From Pomphorhynchus laevis (lineage: Eukaryota > Acanthocephala > Palaeacanthocephala > Echinorhynchida > Pomphorhynchidae): a stretch of DNA of 64,000 bases. A program made the position numbers and the translations under genes. The stretch is from assembly GCA_012934845.2 (NCBI GenBank), contig WNNJ02002441.1, positions 107,581 through 171,580 of the forward strand. The letters are read 5' to 3'. Below, piece by piece: positions 63,735 through 64,000 of this stretch. The notes beneath the pieces were generated by a model. The model saw nothing but the letters and a program-made list of their open reading frames with translations. It had not been told where the DNA came from and searched no databases. Each line of letters begins with the position of its first letter. Within the stretch, counting starts at the first letter, position 1.

Positions 63735-64000
63735 ATTGCAGGGAACAAACAGCTTTGTGCTGGACAAAGGTGTGGCGCAGAAACGGTGGTACACTCAATT
63801 AGACAAACATTCTCGACGAACTCGCTAAATTGTGTTCTACAATGAGATGCGAGAAATGCTTTCAACGCGATCAATAGGCAGTTATCTTTAACTAACATTG
63901 AATTCATATGTCCGTCCATACATAACGCTCTGGAAAATTATTACCAGCGATCACCCATTTTATGTGTTGAAGACGAATTCGTTATATCGAAGGAAGGCTT
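63735..64000 (+). mobile_element. RLE LINE family G, right part, runs off the window
   Basis: Frame: AGNKQLCAGQRCGAETVVHS, FNAINRQLSLTNIEFICPSI, VEDEFVISKEG. This is RT motif A and the stretch up to just before motif B. There is one stop (LQ-TGA-DARNAF) where related copies have the residue before DA. It continues the left part at 56344-56519. Confidence 0.8.

Noticed and set aside
1-64000. Host protein-coding genes, tRNA or rRNA
   Set aside because: Every long frame reads as a transposable-element or unknown fossil protein, and I saw no tRNA cloverleaf or rRNA core sequence.

Overview
The window is animal nuclear DNA, AT-rich and built almost wholly of transposable elements. I recognised no host gene, rRNA, tRNA or CRISPR array. 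The mix (LINEs with a restriction-like endonuclease, LINEs with an APE endonuclease, RTE, L2/CR1-like LINEs, two kinds of Penelope-like element, hAT, pogo, one LTR element) points to an invertebrate. I cannot name the species.

Layout. 1-5924: a Penelope-like element (PLE) of the permuted type (GIY-YIG endonuclease before the reverse transcriptase, RT), split by a complete hAT transposon (2223-5772) with a perfect 8-bp target duplication. 6276-44826: LINE copies lying head to tail on the + strand, mostly 5'-truncated and joined by short (TTA)n-rich linkers. Letters used here: A, C, D, E, G, H, I are families with a restriction-like endonuclease (RLE); B is an APE-endonuclease family; X is a repeat of about 360 bp. 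Order: D1, A2, B1, X1, C, D2, B2, D3, B3, X2, D4, B4, E (split by a pogo transposon, 30244-32162), L2, X3, B5 (split by an RTE), D5. 44827-50090: older Jockey-like and CR1-like LINEs. 50190-50700: end of a conventional PLE. 50742-52835: two RLE LINEs tail to tail (H +, I -). 52860-56309: the best copy of family A. 56344-56519 and 63735-64000: two halves of one RLE LINE (G), parted by a 7.2-kb LTR-retrotransposon complex. That complex holds a 1.6-kb stretch of unknown, possibly virus-derived sequence between two of its LTRs.

How the parts relate. RLE LINE families end in (TTA)n-rich tails, and the next element starts in or beside such a tail. Known Dong-type RLE elements insert in TAA repeats, so each insertion may make the landing site for the next. 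Families A (RLE) and B (APE) share a cysteine-rich N-terminal module, and A2 and B5 share 25 identical bases of 5' leader. Families A, C, D and I share a short motif near their 3' ends. In family B all three copies that cover the ORF1/ORF2 border have a UGA there with the frame continuing, once in the known readthrough context UGACUAG.

Most promising leads: the one-direction LINE array with landing-pad tails; the conserved in-frame UGA in family B; family-D copies that share a truncation point and share disabling changes; a pogo transposase carrying an OTU-like domain with serine where cysteine is expected; and unknown sequence held between LTRs. Similarities to families are from reading the translations by eye; no database was searched.
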